A DNA stretch of 64,000 nt. Source: Actinokineospora baliensis. Lineage in GTDB: Bacteria; Actinomycetota; Actinomycetes; Mycobacteriales; Pseudonocardiaceae. Of the stretch, positions 17,401-27,900 are shown one piece after another; position 1 is the stretch's first letter; each line of letters opens with the position of its first letter. A program made the translations under genes and the position numbers. The notes below the pieces were generated by a model. That model worked only from the letters and a program-made list of their open reading frames with translations, did not search any database and had not been told where the DNA came from. The stretch is from positions 5,692,001-5,756,000 of the forward strand of contig NZ_JAFBCK010000001.1 in the NCBI RefSeq assembly GCF_016907695.1, read 5' to 3'.

Positions 17401-17591
17401 GGCCCTGGGTGGATCGTCCGGTGCCCCAGGGCATCGACCTCCACCCGGTCGCCGGTCAGCAGGGTGACCGAGCGGGATCCGAGGAGTGTGGGCTCCGCGG
17501 CCGCGGCATGTGTGAGGTGGGTGCCGCTGAGCACCACACCGGCCACGACCGCGGCGACGGCGGCCAGCCGGGGCCACCTGGTTGTACGCAT
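14454..17591 (-). CDS. Secreted subtilisin-family serine protease, 1045 aa
   Basis: A Sec signal peptide is clear (MRTTRWPRLAAVAAVVAGVV, cut after AHAAAAE-like residues near 30-33). A prodomain of about 150 aa precedes an S8 catalytic domain with Asp in VAVLDSGIDKKHPD (about 203), His in GHGTHIASI (about 235) and Ser in GTSMAAAHVSG (about 405). The oxyanion Asn lies in VVSAGNSGPTGG. About 550 further residues of beta-rich repeats follow. It begins 20 bp after the stop of the upstream PKS gene with a GGAGG site, so it may be read from the PKS operon. Degradative exoenzyme is the default role; maturation of a secreted product is possible but unsupported. Confidence 0.9.
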   Translation of the reverse strand: MRTTRWPRLAAVAAVVAGVVLSGTHLTHAAAAEPTLLGSRSVTLLTGDRVEVDALGHRTIHPGPNREKASFSYYEKDGHHFIVPVDALRSLADDRLDERLFDIDALLEAGYDGSDVPVIVTYRPGLAPVQPVGAAKLPAVNGFAVAARPDGAVWRSLDSPGVRKIWLDGVRKPQLDKSAAQIGAPVAWQAGYTGTGVKVAVLDSGIDKKHPDLATRVVQARTFSDAPDGLDRIGHGTHIASIIAGTGAKYRGIASGAQLLDGKVFDDSGSARDSWIIAGMQWAAESGAKVVNLSLAAPDQTDPDPLEDAVNTLSAQHGTLFVVSAGNSGPTGGTVGSPGSADAALTVGAVDRTDKILSFSSRGPRVGDGAVKPDITAPGMAIVAARSSDSPGDGPYVADFGTSMAAAHVSGAAAVLAQQHPDWSGERLKDVLMASAKPGAGQTIFQEGTGRVDVAAAIGQTLSSEPASVHLGIQKLPDNEGSAFSRTVTYRNTGVTESTLDLKTVLIAPDGKPVTMLTVSPARLTIPAGGTATATYTITPPTGAAQGIYGGVVLAGSMRTPVVFVRSEQTYEVKVRQIGLDGSPAIAGYARIVSKAAGARQYQVPATGRIRLPKGEYSVDALLVGDNLNWLFQPSLTVSGNMEVVVDYRLTKPLSIRPPARATSRFADVTLSYGDYQTGIAGTDITRTTTGTAGPRVPGDAVTTKVHTQWVADNGDFYGLAYFGRGGLPDGMVKRPSKRDLAHVRANLNTTTPGSIGARAAAPYPVVGEVLDSSPGYDVAALPRVRDEYYTTSSDGALWNSLLAQLSPAGVLEATSLSPLRAYRAGHDYTETFNRGVFGPVFPPLPKNQSFVSRAGDTVRAAMSLYGDANGNAGDVTLASRTTTLYRDGTKIGESTDLTGPAMFPVPAEAGKYQLVTEATRAPGVPLSTRITASWTFQSTHAETPAAIPVSTIRFTPRLDDNNSAAKGRLFVVPVSLQAQGSTATRPLSGAVDVSYDSGKTWQKAPVLGGAAILCHPPTAGTVSLRARTADRSVELTIIDAYTLH

Positions 17592-17611
17592 GGTTCCTCC
17601 GAACCGTTCGG

Positions 17612-20600
17612 CTAAGCGAGTTCCGCGCGGAGGCAGTCGGCCACGGCAGCGGGGGTGGGATGGTCGAACACGAGCGTTGGCGGCAACGCGACTCCGGTCG
17701 CGACGCTGAGCCGGTTGCGCAGCTCCACAGCGGTGAGCGAGTCGAACCCGAGGTCACGCAAAGGCGTTCCCGCCTGCACGGGACCCCGGTGCCCCAGGAC
17801 GGCCGCGACGTGACCCAATACCAGGTCCAGCAGGTTCTCGGCACGCACTTCGGCCCCCTCGCTCGGGACCATGTGCCGCAACGGGACCGGTACCGTCGGC
17901 CAGACCCGCAACGCGGCGGTGTCCAGCTCGACCGCGACCTGGACCGGTTCACCGGCCCGCAGAGCGGCCGCGACCAGAACCAGCTTGTCCTCAGTGGACA
18001 ACCTGGCGACGCCGAGGTGACCGTCCTCATCCGGCGCCCAGGCCAACGACAGGGCAGGCAGGCCCCTGGCGGCACGCCTGCGAGCCAAGGCGTCGAACGC
18101 GGCCGCGGGAACCGCGCCCGGTCCGCCGAGCACGCCGGTCACCGAACCGGACAGCACGAACACCGCGACGTCGCCTGCGAGTTCGTGCAGCGCCAACGCC
18201 TCGTCGTACCGATCACCGGCATAGACGACACCAGCCAGGGGATAAGCCTCCGCCACCGCGCGCGGGATGTCCAAGTCGGTGAACTGCACAGCGGGGAGGT
18301 CGGCCAGATCCGGCAGTGGATCGCCGAGGACGAGGACGACCTTGGCACCCAGGTCGACCATGGCACGGGTGAACAGCGAACGGACCTCGTCGTTGCCACC
18401 GGCGACCAAGACCGTGCCCGCGCCGAGGCTTGGTGCCTGAACGGTCCCCTCAACCGGAACCAATCGCGGCTCGTACACACCGTCGGGGCGGACCAGCACC
18501 TGGTAGCCGCTACCCGCGGCTGTCTCCACGGAGTCGTCGGTTGCGAGGTGGATCAACCGGATCTGGTCCGGGTGCGCCAGTTGCGCCGAGCGCACGTAGC
18601 CCCACACGGCGGCGCATGCCGGGTCGTCCGGTGAATCGCCGCGCGTGACGATCACTGGCCGGGCGCTCTTCCACCCCGGGTCGGTCCGCCACCGGGCAAG
18701 GAAGTCCGATACCTCGCGCAGCGCGGATGTGGTCTCGTAGGACGAGACCTCAATGGCGAGAAGGCCCTTTGGCGTCGCACTGGTCAGATCGTGCAGCCAG
18801 GTCACGTCCGCTGGAACTCGTGCGACCTTGTGCCACTGCGGGGTCAGCAGCGCACCCCTGGCCCGCCTTTCGGTCGGAATCCAGTACCGCGTTCGAGCGA
18901 ACGGGTAGCCGGGTACGGGTGCGGGATCGTCGGGCAGGTCCGCGAGCAGCGCGGGCCAGTCGACGCCGATGCCGTGGACGTGGGCCACAGCCAGATTCCT
19001 GAGTAGACGCTCCGGAGAGCCGTCGTCGCGCTGGATGCTGGGTACCACGGCATGTGGCCCGGTCCCGTAGAGGTTCTGGTGCAGGGCTGAGGTGAGGATC
19101 GGGTGCGGGCTGCAGTCGACGAACTTGTTGTGGCCGCGGTCGAGCAGGGCGGAGATGGCTCGGTCGAGGCGAACGGGGGCACGGAGGTTGCGGTACCAAT
19201 AGGTCGGGTCAAGAGCCTCTACCTCGCGCCCGGTGACAGTGGAGATCATCGGGATGTGCGGTGTCCTCGGGGTGATGTCCCGCAGCAGCTCCAGCAGCTC
19301 GGTCTCGACGCCGTCCACGTACGGGCTGTGCGAGGCGTAGCCGATGGGGGTGCGGCCCGCACGCACGCCGTGCAGATCGCAGTGCACCAACAGTTCCTCG
19401 ATGACCGATGGCGAACCGGACACGACGACAGACTCCGGTGCGTTGACCGCCGCCAACCACAAACCGGACTCCGCGCACCCGTCAGGTGCGCACTCCCGAT
19501 CGTGGACCGAGGCATGCACCCACGACCAAGGAGCGTGGACCCACGCCATCGCGCCACCCGAGAGCCCGGCGACCAGCCGAGATCGGGCCACGACCACGCG
19601 CGCCGCGTCGGCGAGGGACAACGCCCCCGCGACACAAGCAGCGGCCACCTCACCCTGCGACTGCCCCGCGACCGCGTCCACGCGTACCCCGCACGCCTGC
19701 CACAACGCGGCCAGCGAGACCATCACCGCGAACAGCGCGGGTTGCACGACATCGACTCGCCGCAACGCGTCCGGGTCGGACAACACGTCACGGACATCCC
19801 AGCCGACCATGGGCGACAGCTCGTCAGCGCACTCGGCCATCCTGTCGGCGAACACACGGGAAGCGTCAAGCAGCTCCTCCCCCATGCCCACCCACTCCGA
19901 GCCCTGACCGCCGAACACCAGCACGACGCCTGCGCGACCGCGCCCAACATCCCCCGGGCCGGAAACAACTCCCGGACCGGCTAAGGACGCCAGGTCGTCC
20001 ACTGCGGACTCGATCGAGTCCGCGAGCACTACAGCACGGTGCCCCAACGTCACCCCGCGTGAAAGCGACGTGGCACTACCACCAACACTGGTCAAGGTTT
20101 CCGCGAGCTGGCCTGCCCGCACGCGTAAGGATTCCGCCGACGCCGCGGAGAGCAGCAACGGAACTGTTGAGCCCACCACACCCAGGCCACGATCCGTCCG
20201 CGGTGCGCGCGAGCGAGTCGAGGGCGCTTGCTCCAGAACCACATGGGCATTGGTCCCGCTGATCCCGAACGCCGACACCCCTACGCGGCGGGGATGCCCC
20301 GTGTCCGGCCAGGCCACGGACTCCCGCAGCACTGACACCGGTCCCCACGCGACGCCGCCACACAGCTCATCAACGTGCAGCGTCCTTGGCAGCACGCCAC
20401 GACGCAGCGAAGCGACCGCCTTGATCACGCCTGCGACACCTGCGGCGGCCTGGGTGTGCCCGATGTTCGACTTCACCGAGCCCAACCACAGCGGCCGATC
20501 CCGGCCCGTCCCGTAGGCAGCGACCAGAGCCCGCACCTCCACCGGATCACCCAGCTTCGTCCCGGTTCCGTGCGCCTCGACAGCGTCCACATCGGACGGA

Positions 20601-21448
20601 TCAAGGTCAGCGTCGGCGAGGGCCTCGGTGATGACCTCGGTCTGCGCGGTGCTGTTCGGCGCAGTAAGCCAACCAGAAGCCCCATCGGAGTTCACCGCGC
20701 TGCCGCGCACGAGCGCGAGCACCCGATGACCGAGGCGCTTGGCCCTGGACAACCGCTCCAGCACCAGCACGCCCGCGCCCTCCGACGGGCCGAACCCGTC
20801 GGCCCCGGCACCGAAAGCCCGGCACCGCCCGTCCGCCGACAACGCGCCCAAGCGGGCGAACTCGGTGAACGTGGTCGTCGTCGACATCACCGTCACCCCG
20901 CCCGCCAACGCCAACTCCGACTCACCGCCGCGCAACGACCGCACAGCCAGGTGCAGCGCCACCAGCGACGACGAACAGGCCGTGTCGACGGTCATCGCGG
21001 GTCCGGTGAGCCCGAAGGTGTGCGCGACCCGGCCGGACAGCACGCTGGTGGCGCTGCCCAGCCCGAGGTGCCCGGCGACCTCCGGGGGCACCTCGCGCAG
21101 CCGGGTCGCGTGGTCGTGGTGCGCCACACCGACGAACACGCCGACCCGCCCACCCGGTGCGATGCCCGCGTCTTCGAAAGCCGACCAGCACACCTCCAGC
21201 AGCACCCGCTGTTGCGGGTCCATCCCCAGCGCCGCGCGCGGGCTCACCCCGAACAGCGCGGCGTCGAAGTCCAGCGCGTGCCGGAGGAACCCGCCGCCGG
21301 TGAGGCCGGTGAGGTCCCAGCCCCGGTCGGTCGGCGGCCCGGTGACCAGGTCGGCACCGGCGGCCACCGCCTCCCACAACTCGTCGGCCGAGGCGACGCC
21401 ACCGGCGAACCGGCAGCCGACCCCCACGACCGCGATCGGATCTTCCAC
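17612..21448 (-). CDS. Type I polyketide synthase, KS-AT-KR(inactive)-ACP
   Basis: The 1278-aa protein has one module. The KS (1-420) has Cys in DTACSSSL (158) and His in EAHGTGT (293) and SNIGH (331). The AT (505-800) has GQSQGEV (Ser598) and YASHS at 704-708, which predicts methylmalonyl-CoA. A KR-like region (880-1150) has a damaged nucleotide loop ([11 protein letters not shown]) and lacks the catalytic Tyr and Asn of the usual YAAAN block, so reduction is not expected. The ACP has [13 protein letters not shown]. No docking domain or thioesterase is visible. GTG 21448 with AGGGGGG upstream is chosen; the longer frame overlaps the sulfotransferase. It follows the sulfotransferase gene by 13 bp and is in the same operon. 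Confidence 0.9.
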   Translation of the reverse strand: MEDPIAVVGVGCRFAGGVASADELWEAVAAGADLVTGPPTDRGWDLTGLTGGGFLRHALDFDAALFGVSPRAALGMDPQQRVLLEVCWSAFEDAGIAPGGRVGVFVGVAHHDHATRLREVPPEVAGHLGLGSATSVLSGRVAHTFGLTGPAMTVDTACSSSLVALHLAVRSLRGGESELALAGGVTVMSTTTTFTEFARLGALSADGRCRAFGAGADGFGPSEGAGVLVLERLSRAKRLGHRVLALVRGSAVNSDGASGWLTAPNSTAQTEVITEALADADLDPSDVDAVEAHGTGTKLGDPVEVRALVAAYGTGRDRPLWLGSVKSNIGHTQAAAGVAGVIKAVASLRRGVLPRTLHVDELCGGVAWGPVSVLRESVAWPDTGHPRRVGVSAFGISGTNAHVVLEQAPSTRSRAPRTDRGLGVVGSTVPLLLSAASAESLRVRAGQLAETLTSVGGSATSLSRGVTLGHRAVVLADSIESAVDDLASLAGPGVVSGPGDVGRGRAGVVLVFGGQGSEWVGMGEELLDASRVFADRMAECADELSPMVGWDVRDVLSDPDALRRVDVVQPALFAVMVSLAALWQACGVRVDAVAGQSQGEVAAACVAGALSLADAARVVVARSRLVAGLSGGAMAWVHAPWSWVHASVHDRECAPDGCAESGLWLAAVNAPESVVVSGSPSVIEELLVHCDLHGVRAGRTPIGYASHSPYVDGVETELLELLRDITPRTPHIPMISTVTGREVEALDPTYWYRNLRAPVRLDRAISALLDRGHNKFVDCSPHPILTSALHQNLYGTGPHAVVPSIQRDDGSPERLLRNLAVAHVHGIGVDWPALLADLPDDPAPVPGYPFARTRYWIPTERRARGALLTPQWHKVARVPADVTWLHDLTSATPKGLLAIEVSSYETTSALREVSDFLARWRTDPGWKSARPVIVTRGDSPDDPACAAVWGYVRSAQLAHPDQIRLIHLATDDSVETAAGSGYQVLVRPDGVYEPRLVPVEGTVQAPSLGAGTVLVAGGNDEVRSLFTRAMVDLGAKVVLVLGDPLPDLADLPAVQFTDLDIPRAVAEAYPLAGVVYAGDRYDEALALHELAGDVAVFVLSGSVTGVLGGPGAVPAAAFDALARRRAARGLPALSLAWAPDEDGHLGVARLSTEDKLVLVAAALRAGEPVQVAVELDTAALRVWPTVPVPLRHMVPSEGAEVRAENLLDLVLGHVAAVLGHRGPVQAGTPLRDLGFDSLTAVELRNRLSVATGVALPPTLVFDHPTPAAVADCLRAELA

Positions 21449-21461
21449 GGTTCCCCCCTGC

Positions 21462-22097
21462 TCAGGCCGACAGCATCCGCTCGACCACGGACTGGAACGA
21501 GGCGGTGTCGTTGAGGTGCGGGAACGGCTCGTCCGGCACCGGGACGCCGAGGAACCCGCACAGCGGCTCCCAGCCCTGCCCGACCGTGTAGACCAGCAGC
21601 CGGTCGGCCGGGACACCCGCGCGGACCTCGGCGTTGTGCGCCTCGAACGCGGCCAGCAGGTGGTCGCGGTCGTCGGTGCGGCCCGCGAAGGAGTGCTGGG
21701 CGATGGCGGTGACCAGGTGCCCGTACCACTCGTAGCCCGCAGCCCCGGCCCGCGCCGGGTCCGCCGCCATCCGCCACACGGGCAGCAGGGTGCGCGCCAT
21801 GCTGGCGTACCAGCTCTCCGGGTCGCGCACGGTCAGTACGACCTTGGCGTCCGGGTACTCCTTGACCAGCTCCGGCCAGCACGAGCAGGCAGGCCAGTCC
21901 ATTGTGGAGTTGAAGCCCGCGAAGAGCCGCGCCCAGTCGACGGGTTCGCCCGCCAGCGCGGCCAACCACAGCTGACCGTGTTCGGGGCGCGTGGTGACCT
22001 CGAACATGTGGTAGCACGGGCCGAAGCCCAGCCGTTCCAGCGCGGCCTTCACCGATGCGGTGCCCGTGCGGCCCAGTCCGGCGCCGATGACCTTCAT
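21462..22097 (-). CDS. Cytosolic PAPS-dependent sulfotransferase-like protein
   Basis: A 211-aa protein beginning [20 protein letters not shown], whose GRTGT loop is the 5'-phosphosulfate-binding site of the Sulfotransfer_4 group. The 3'-phosphate part is seen in [16 protein letters not shown]. There is no signal peptide, so it acts in the cytoplasm. Its ATG overlaps the stop of the APS kinase/phosphatase gene (ATGA) and it precedes the PKS gene by 13 bp. It would move sulfate from PAPS to a hydroxyl of the polyketide or to a carrier phenol used by the secreted arylsulfotransferase of the same operon. The acceptor is unknown. Confidence 0.8.
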   Translation of the reverse strand: MKVIGAGLGRTGTASVKAALERLGFGPCYHMFEVTTRPEHGQLWLAALAGEPVDWARLFAGFNSTMDWPACSCWPELVKEYPDAKVVLTVRDPESWYASMARTLLPVWRMAADPARAGAAGYEWYGHLVTAIAQHSFAGRTDDRDHLLAAFEAHNAEVRAGVPADRLLVYTVGQGWEPLCGFLGVPVPDEPFPHLNDTASFQSVVERMLSA

Positions 22098-23362
22098 GCC
22101 TGTTCCTCCTCGAGAGCGGACACCGCGCGGACGGCGGCGAGTACCTGGTCGACGTCGTCGGGCCTGCAGACCAGCAGGTCCGGGAGCCACGCGTCGGGTT
22201 GGCCGTAGACCAGGGGGGAGCCGTCGAGCCTGCTGGCGTGCAGTCCCGCGGCGAGGGCGACCGCGACGGGCGCGGCGGAATCCCACTCGTACTGACCGCC
22301 GCCGTGCACGTAGAGGTCGGTGTCGCCGAGCAGCACCGAGACGATCTTGACCCCGGCGGAGCCCATCGGCACCAGGTCCGCGTCCAGTTCGACGGCAAGC
22401 GCCTCGGCCAGGGCGGGTGGTCGGGTGCGGCTGACCGCGATCCGGAACCGACCTGGTGAGCGCGGCCGGGCGACCGCGTCCCGGGTGGTCAGGAGCAGGT
22501 CACGCGCGGGTAGGGCCACCGCTCCCGCCGCGAGCGCGCCGTCGCGCCACAGCGCCACGTGCACGGCCCAGTCGGTGCGGTCGGGTTCGCCGAACTCGCG
22601 GGTCCCGTCCAGCGGGTCGACGATCCACAGCCGGGCGCCGGTGCCGTCGCCCGGGGATTCCTCGGACCGGAGCCGGTCGCCGGGGCGGTGTTCGGCGATG
22701 CGGTCGGCCAAGAACGTGTGGGCCTGCTTGTCGCCCGCGTCGCGCAGGTCGTCCGGGGCGGAGAAGCCCTGCTCGGCCCGCAGGTCGAGCAGGCGCCTGC
22801 CCGCCGCGGCGGCGAGGTCGCCCGCCAGGATGTCGTCGCTGTCGGAGCTCTGGCGCAGCAGCGCGAGGATCTGGGCGGTCGCGCTGTCGGGGGTGCACAG
22901 GTCGGTGTCGATGACCAACTCGGGGTGCAGCGGCGGCTCGTAGGGGTCGCTGATGCCGGTGAACCCGCTGATCTCACCCGCCAGTGCACGCCTATAGAGG
23001 CCCTTGGGGTCACGGGTGATCAGTTCGTCCAGCGGCGCCCGGATGTGCACCTCCAGGAACGGCCCCAGGGTCGCGCGCACCGCGTCACGCGCTTCCCGGT
23101 ACGGCGAGATGAGGGCGACGATGACGGTGACCCCGTGCCGGGCGAGGAGCTTGGCCAGGTAGCCGACGCGGCGGACCTGGGTGTCGCGGTCGCGTTTGGC
23201 GAAGCCGAGCTCGGTCGAGAGCGCGGCGCGAACCTCGTCGCCGTCGAGGACCTCGGTGGGGGTGCCCGCGCGGCCGAGTTCGGCGGCGAGCAGCTTGGCG
23301 ATGGTCGACTTCCCGGCGCCGGAGAGGCCGGTGAGCCAGATGACTGTCCCGGGGGCCGTCAT
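22094..23362 (-). CDS. APS kinase fused to a PAP phosphatase (CysC-CysQ fusion)
   Basis: A 422-aa two-domain protein. Residues 1-190 are APS kinase: P-loop WLTGLSGAGKST, LDGDEVRAAL, then FAKRDRDTQVRRVGYLAKLL and SPYREARDAVR. From about 200 onward is an inositol-monophosphatase fold of CysQ type. It has SEE, the metal motif WIVDPLDGTREF, and GGGQYEWDSAAPVAVALAAG. The first domain makes PAPS; the second removes the 3'-phosphate from PAP, the inhibitory by-product of sulfotransferases. Having both in one chain beside a sulfotransferase makes a self-clearing sulfate donor cycle. Both junctions with neighbours are ATGA overlaps, so expression is tightly coupled. ATP sulfurylase is absent here. Confidence 0.87.
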   Translation of the reverse strand: MTAPGTVIWLTGLSGAGKSTIAKLLAAELGRAGTPTEVLDGDEVRAALSTELGFAKRDRDTQVRRVGYLAKLLARHGVTVIVALISPYREARDAVRATLGPFLEVHIRAPLDELITRDPKGLYRRALAGEISGFTGISDPYEPPLHPELVIDTDLCTPDSATAQILALLRQSSDSDDILAGDLAAAAGRRLLDLRAEQGFSAPDDLRDAGDKQAHTFLADRIAEHRPGDRLRSEESPGDGTGARLWIVDPLDGTREFGEPDRTDWAVHVALWRDGALAAGAVALPARDLLLTTRDAVARPRSPGRFRIAVSRTRPPALAEALAVELDADLVPMGSAGVKIVSVLLGDTDLYVHGGGQYEWDSAAPVAVALAAGLHASRLDGSPLVYGQPDAWLPDLLVCRPDDVDQVLAAVRAVSALEEEQA

Positions 23363-24858
23363 CCGACACGCACCGCGGGTGAGGTCCCCAGGGCCGCGCC
23401 GGTGGCCGACAGAGCCCGGACTGCCACGTACCCGGCGTCGCCCGGCGCGGTCAGCACCGTCTCGAACCCGGAGCGGGCCGCCTCGCCGACTACCTTGAGG
23501 TGCGCCTTGTCGGGTCCGGCGAGCAGCTGCCAGCGGCGGACCTCCGTGGCGCCGTTCCAGCTGGCGTAGGCGGTGATGCCGTCGGACGAGCGGCGGGCGA
23601 ACACGGCGGGCGGCTCGGTCGGGGTGGCGTGCCAGTCGACCCGGTTGGCGACGTAGGTGTCGATGGTGGGCGCGGTGAAGTGCGCGTCGTAGATCATCGC
23701 GCCGGTGGCGTCGAACTCGCTGAACCGGCCGCGGTCGCCCCAGCTGACGAAGGCGTGCCCGTCGGGCAGGACCTGGTTGCTGCCCTGGGCCCCGGTACCG
23801 AGGCCGTCCGGGGTGCTCAGGGACCGGGTCATGGTCGCGGTCTTGGCGGTGTTGTCCAGGTGCAGCACGATCGCCCGCGACGCGGGGCGGGTCGGCGGCG
23901 TCGGCGGGAACGTGGCGCCTTGCTCGTTGTCGAACATGCTGATGTCGCCGTTGGGCAACGCGCGCACGTTGTGCTGCCAGGCGAACACTGCGTCCGCGGG
24001 CATCGCGTAGTCGGAGCGCTTGCCGCCTAGGCGCGACAGAACTCGCCCAGTGCCGCGCTCGAGGGTGTAGACGGTGTGGGTGTTGCGGCCGCTGACGACG
24101 ATGTTGCCCGCGGTGTCCAGGTCGACGGCGTTGATGTGCAGGTAGTCCCAGGCGACGATGTCGTTGGAGCGCAGGTAGGACTCCGACACCGGGATGTGGT
24201 CCAGGCTCGACCAGGTCATCAGCACCCGGCCGCTGGCGATGTCGATCTCGCGCAGCACGTTCTCCACCACCGGCCGCAGGGTGACCTGCCCGGGGACCGC
24301 GGTGGTGGTGCGGTAGTCGACGACGATCATGGTGTTCTGCGGGGTGATCCGGATGGCGTGCAGGTCGACGCTGCGGTCGAGGCCGACCTGGGCCACGGTG
24401 CGGTAGTTCTGGTCGACGATGGTCGCGGTGCCCTGCCCCCAGCCCAGCGGGACGAACGAGCCCTCCCACCAGACCAGCACCGGCTTGCCCCGGTAGGTCT
24501 GGGTCTGGGCGTTCATCACCAGCCGCGTCTTGTCGCCGCGCGGGGCGAACCAGATGGGGCTGCCCGCGTCGTCGACCAGCAGCGGACCCATCTGCTCGTC
24601 GACGGCGTTCTTCGGGGTCAGCAGGATGGCACCGGGCGAGGTGGGCGCGGTGGCGGCGGTCACGGTGATCGCCGGGGGCACCAGGTCGGGGCGGGACAGG
24701 TAGCGCGTGACCGCCTGCGTCGCCGCCGGTGCCGCGGCGGCGGACATACCCGAGAAAGCGACGGCAATAACGGCGAAAAAGCCGCCCGCCGCCCGGGTAA
24801 ACCGTGAACGCGCGAGGGTGTTTGTGAATTCTCTCATCTGGGGCATTCCGACATCCAT
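23359..24858 (-). CDS. Secreted arylsulfotransferase-family protein
   Basis: About 499 aa. A Sec-like signal peptide (ARSRFTRAAGGFFAVIAVAF, with AAAA cleavage region) precedes a beta-propeller of the Arylsulfotrans family. Typical segments are MNAQTQTYRGKPVLVWWEGS, the DLHAIRITPQNTMIVV block, WDYLHINAVDLDTAGNIVVSGRN and FAWQHNVRALPNGDISMFDN. These His-containing blade motifs carry the catalytic histidines of PAPS-independent sulfotransferases. It is first in the minus-strand sulfation operon. Starts at 24858, 24846 and 24837 are all possible. By analogy with liposidomycin/caprazamycin it would transfer sulfate from a sulfated phenol to the final product outside the membrane. Confidence 0.8.
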   Translation of the reverse strand: MDVGMPQMREFTNTLARSRFTRAAGGFFAVIAVAFSGMSAAAAPAATQAVTRYLSRPDLVPPAITVTAATAPTSPGAILLTPKNAVDEQMGPLLVDDAGSPIWFAPRGDKTRLVMNAQTQTYRGKPVLVWWEGSFVPLGWGQGTATIVDQNYRTVAQVGLDRSVDLHAIRITPQNTMIVVDYRTTTAVPGQVTLRPVVENVLREIDIASGRVLMTWSSLDHIPVSESYLRSNDIVAWDYLHINAVDLDTAGNIVVSGRNTHTVYTLERGTGRVLSRLGGKRSDYAMPADAVFAWQHNVRALPNGDISMFDNEQGATFPPTPPTRPASRAIVLHLDNTAKTATMTRSLSTPDGLGTGAQGSNQVLPDGHAFVSWGDRGRFSEFDATGAMIYDAHFTAPTIDTYVANRVDWHATPTEPPAVFARRSSDGITAYASWNGATEVRRWQLLAGPDKAHLKVVGEAARSGFETVLTAPGDAGYVAVRALSATGAALGTSPAVRVG

Positions 24859-24970
24859 ACGGCCGGGGGTGGCCGCCGATGGCGCCACCGCTGATACGGA
24901 ATCCCAGCCAGGATGGCACATTGGCTGGCCGGGGCCAAGGTTGGGACATTCCCGGTACACATTAACAGCG

Positions 24971-24997
24971 GACGTTATAGCTATTTCTTATAACGTC
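24971..24997. promoter_or_regulatory. Operator-like inverted repeat between divergent sulfation and PKS operons
   Basis: GACGTTATA (24971-24979) and TATAACGTC (24989-24997) are exact complements with a 9-base spacer. The site is the most AT-rich spot in the 140-bp gap and ends at the base before the candidate ATG of the rightward PKS gene. The TTATA-N9-TATAA form suits a LysR-type or TetR-type regulator. One site could control both operons. Confidence 0.65.
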
Positions 24998-27900
24998 ATG
25001 TTGACGACAGGGTGGCCCTTTGCCGCGGACGCGGCTTATGGTCGGTCGGTGGACACCGAAACCCCGCCTGTCGACCTGATCGCGGTGATCGGCATCGGCT
25101 GCCGCTACCCCGGCGGCGTCACCTCGGCGACCGGTCTGTGGTCGTTGGTGGCCGAGGGCGGCGACGGCATCGGGCCGTTCCCGCGCGACCGCGGCTGGGA
25201 CCTCGCCGGGCTGCACGACCCGCGCCCCCGGCGGGTCGGGCGGACCTACACCCGCGACGCGGGGTTCCTCTATGACCTCCCGCTGTTCGACGCCGACCGG
25301 TTCGGCATCAGCCCGCGCGAAGCGTTGGCGATGGACCCGCAGCAGCGGTTGTCACTGGAGGTCAGCTGGTCGGCGCTAAGACACGCCGGTATCGATCCTC
25401 GGTCCTTGCACGGCAGCGAGACCGGGGTGTTCGTAGGCGTCGCGTACCAGGACTACGGGATGCCGCTGCACCTGAGCCCGGAGTCGGTGCGGGGTAAGAG
25501 GATCACAGGCAGCGTGAGCAGTGTGCTGTCCGGGCGCGTCGCCTACACGCTAGGGCTCAACGGGCCCGCGATAACGGTGGACACCGCGTGCTCGTCATCG
25601 CTGGTTGCACTACACCTCGCGTGTCAGTCACTACGCGCTGGCGAGTCGGACCTGGCGTTGGCGGGCGGCGTAAGTGCGATGTGCACCCCCGGGGCGATCG
25701 TCGACTTCGCGCAGCTGCGGGGTTTGGCTCCAGACGGACGGTGCAAGGCGTTCGACAGCCGCGCCGACGGCACGGTGTGGGCGGAAGGCGCCGGTGTGCT
25801 CGTCCTCCGGCGGCTGACTGACGCACGCCGCGACGGCGACCGGGTACTGGCGGTCGTGCGCGGTAGTGCGGTGAACTCCGATGGCGCCACCGAAGGGCTG
25901 CGGACGCCTAGTGGCCCAGCACAAGAACGGGTCATCGGGCGGGCCCTGGCCCAGGCGCGACTCACGCCGGACGAGGTCGACCTAGTGGAAGCGCACGGGA
26001 CCGGAACCCCGGTCGGCGACCAGGTGGAGGGCCGGGCCGTGGTGGCCGCGTACGGGCGGGCGCGGACCGGCCCGTTGTGGCTGGGGTCGGTGAAGTCCAA
26101 CATCGGCCACTCCGGTGCCGCCGCCGGGGTCACGGGGATGATCAAGGTGATCGCGGCGATGGCGCACGGTGTGCTGCCACGCAGCCTCCACGTCGCCGAC
26201 GTGTGCGACGACGTGGACTGGCGGGCGGGGCAGGTGGAGGTGCTGCGCGACAACCTCCCGTGGCCGGACCGGGGTCGACCGCGCCGCGCGGGGGTCTCTG
26301 CGTTCGGGATCAGCGGGACCAACGCGCACGTCGTGCTGGAACAGGGCGACGCGGCGTGGCCCGCCGAACCCCCGGAGGAGGACAGCGTCCGGAGCCGGTA
26401 CTGGTTGCCCGACCACACACCGCTCGGCCACCCGCTGCTGGGGATCGCCACCGAGGGTCAGAACGGGGAGGTCACGTTCACGGCGTCGCTGCGGGCGCAT
26501 CCGTGGCTGGCCGAACACCAGGTGGCGGGTACCCCGATTCTGCCCGCGGCGGCGCTGGTGGAGTGCGCACTGCACGTGGGGCGGCACACAGGCTGTCCTG
26601 TGGTCGCTGAGCTCGTCCTGCACGCACCGATCCCGGCTGACAGCGACATCCGGCTGACCGCGGGGGCTGCCGTCGACGGTTCGCGGACGCTCAAGGTCGA
26701 AGCCGGTGGACCGGATTGGGCGGTTCACGCGACAGGCGTGCTGTCGGCGGAGGAACCCGATGAGGCTGCCTGGGCCACCCACTGGCCACCGCGTGGCCGT
26801 CCGGTTGATCTCGACCGGCTGTACGGCTCGCTGGAGGACCGCGGCTACCACTACGGCCCGGCTTGGCGGGTCTTGCGTCGCGCTTGGCACGGCGCCGACG
26901 GCTTCCTGTACGCGGAGACCACCATGGCCGAGGACACGAACTTCGTGGTCCACCCGGCTTTGCTCGATGCCGCGCTGCACGTGCTGGGGGATGTCGACGC
27001 GGTCGACGGGTTGCCGCATTCGTTCACCCAGGTGCGGTGTCCACGGCCGGGTGCGCGCAAGCTGCGGGTGCGGATCGCGGTGCGGTCCGGAATCGAGGTC
27101 GTGGCGGCCGACAGCGAGGGCCGGACGGCGCTGGTGATCGGTTCGCTGGGTCTTCGCGGACCGCAGGCGGCGCTGTCGCCTGACGCTGGCCTCTTCCGGC
27201 TCGATTGGACGCCGAGTTCGCCGTTGGCGTCACCGGGCCGAGTTGCCGCTATAGGCGATTCGCCTTGGGTTGGTGATCCGCGCGTCTTGTTCCCGGATCT
27301 GGCGACACTGGCCAGGGCTGGTGTTCCGGTGCCAGATCTCGTGTTGGTTGAGCGCGGTGGGTCGACTACGTCCGAGGCTGTGGCTTGGGCGCTGCAGACG
27401 ATCCGCGCATGGCTCGCCGACCCGCGATGGCAGCGGAGCACTCTCGTCGTAGTGACGCGCAGCGCGGAGATGGACCTACCGGGGGCTGCCGTGTGGGGTT
27501 TGCTGCGTTCTGCGCGTGCCGAGCACCCAGGTCGATTCGCTTTGGTGGACCGCGACGGTCCTCTAGACGTGGCTGCGGTTGCCGCTGCGGCCGTGGGTGA
27601 GTCGGCGTCCCGTGGCGACGCGGTTGAGGTCGCTGAGCTTCGGCCACATGTGCCGCGCGGGTTCGCACTACCGCGCGGACCGTGGCGGTTGGTGCCGGGT
27701 GTGCTGGGGTCGGTGGACGACGTTGCGCCGTGGCCGGTCGACGATCCTGAACCCGGGGCGGGGCAGGTGGAGATCGAGATACGTGCCGCAGGGGTCAACT
27801 TCCGGGACGTGCTGCTGGCGCTTGGCAGCTACCCGGAGCCGGGCCTGATGGGTGCCGAGGCTGCGGGCGTAGTCCGTCGGATCGGCCCGGGTGTAACCGG

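Noticed and set aside
14454..17591. Subtilase as leader peptidase of the small-peptide locus
   Set aside because: A terminator separates it from the peptide operon, and it is 20 bp behind a PKS gene. It also looks like an ordinary exoprotease with a large C-terminal region. Not excluded, but unsupported.
23363..24949. Long upstream extension of the APS kinase/phosphatase frame (951 aa)
   Set aside because: It is antiparallel-frame noise over the arylsulfotransferase gene. The ATG at 23362 opens the P-loop domain and overlaps the upstream stop.
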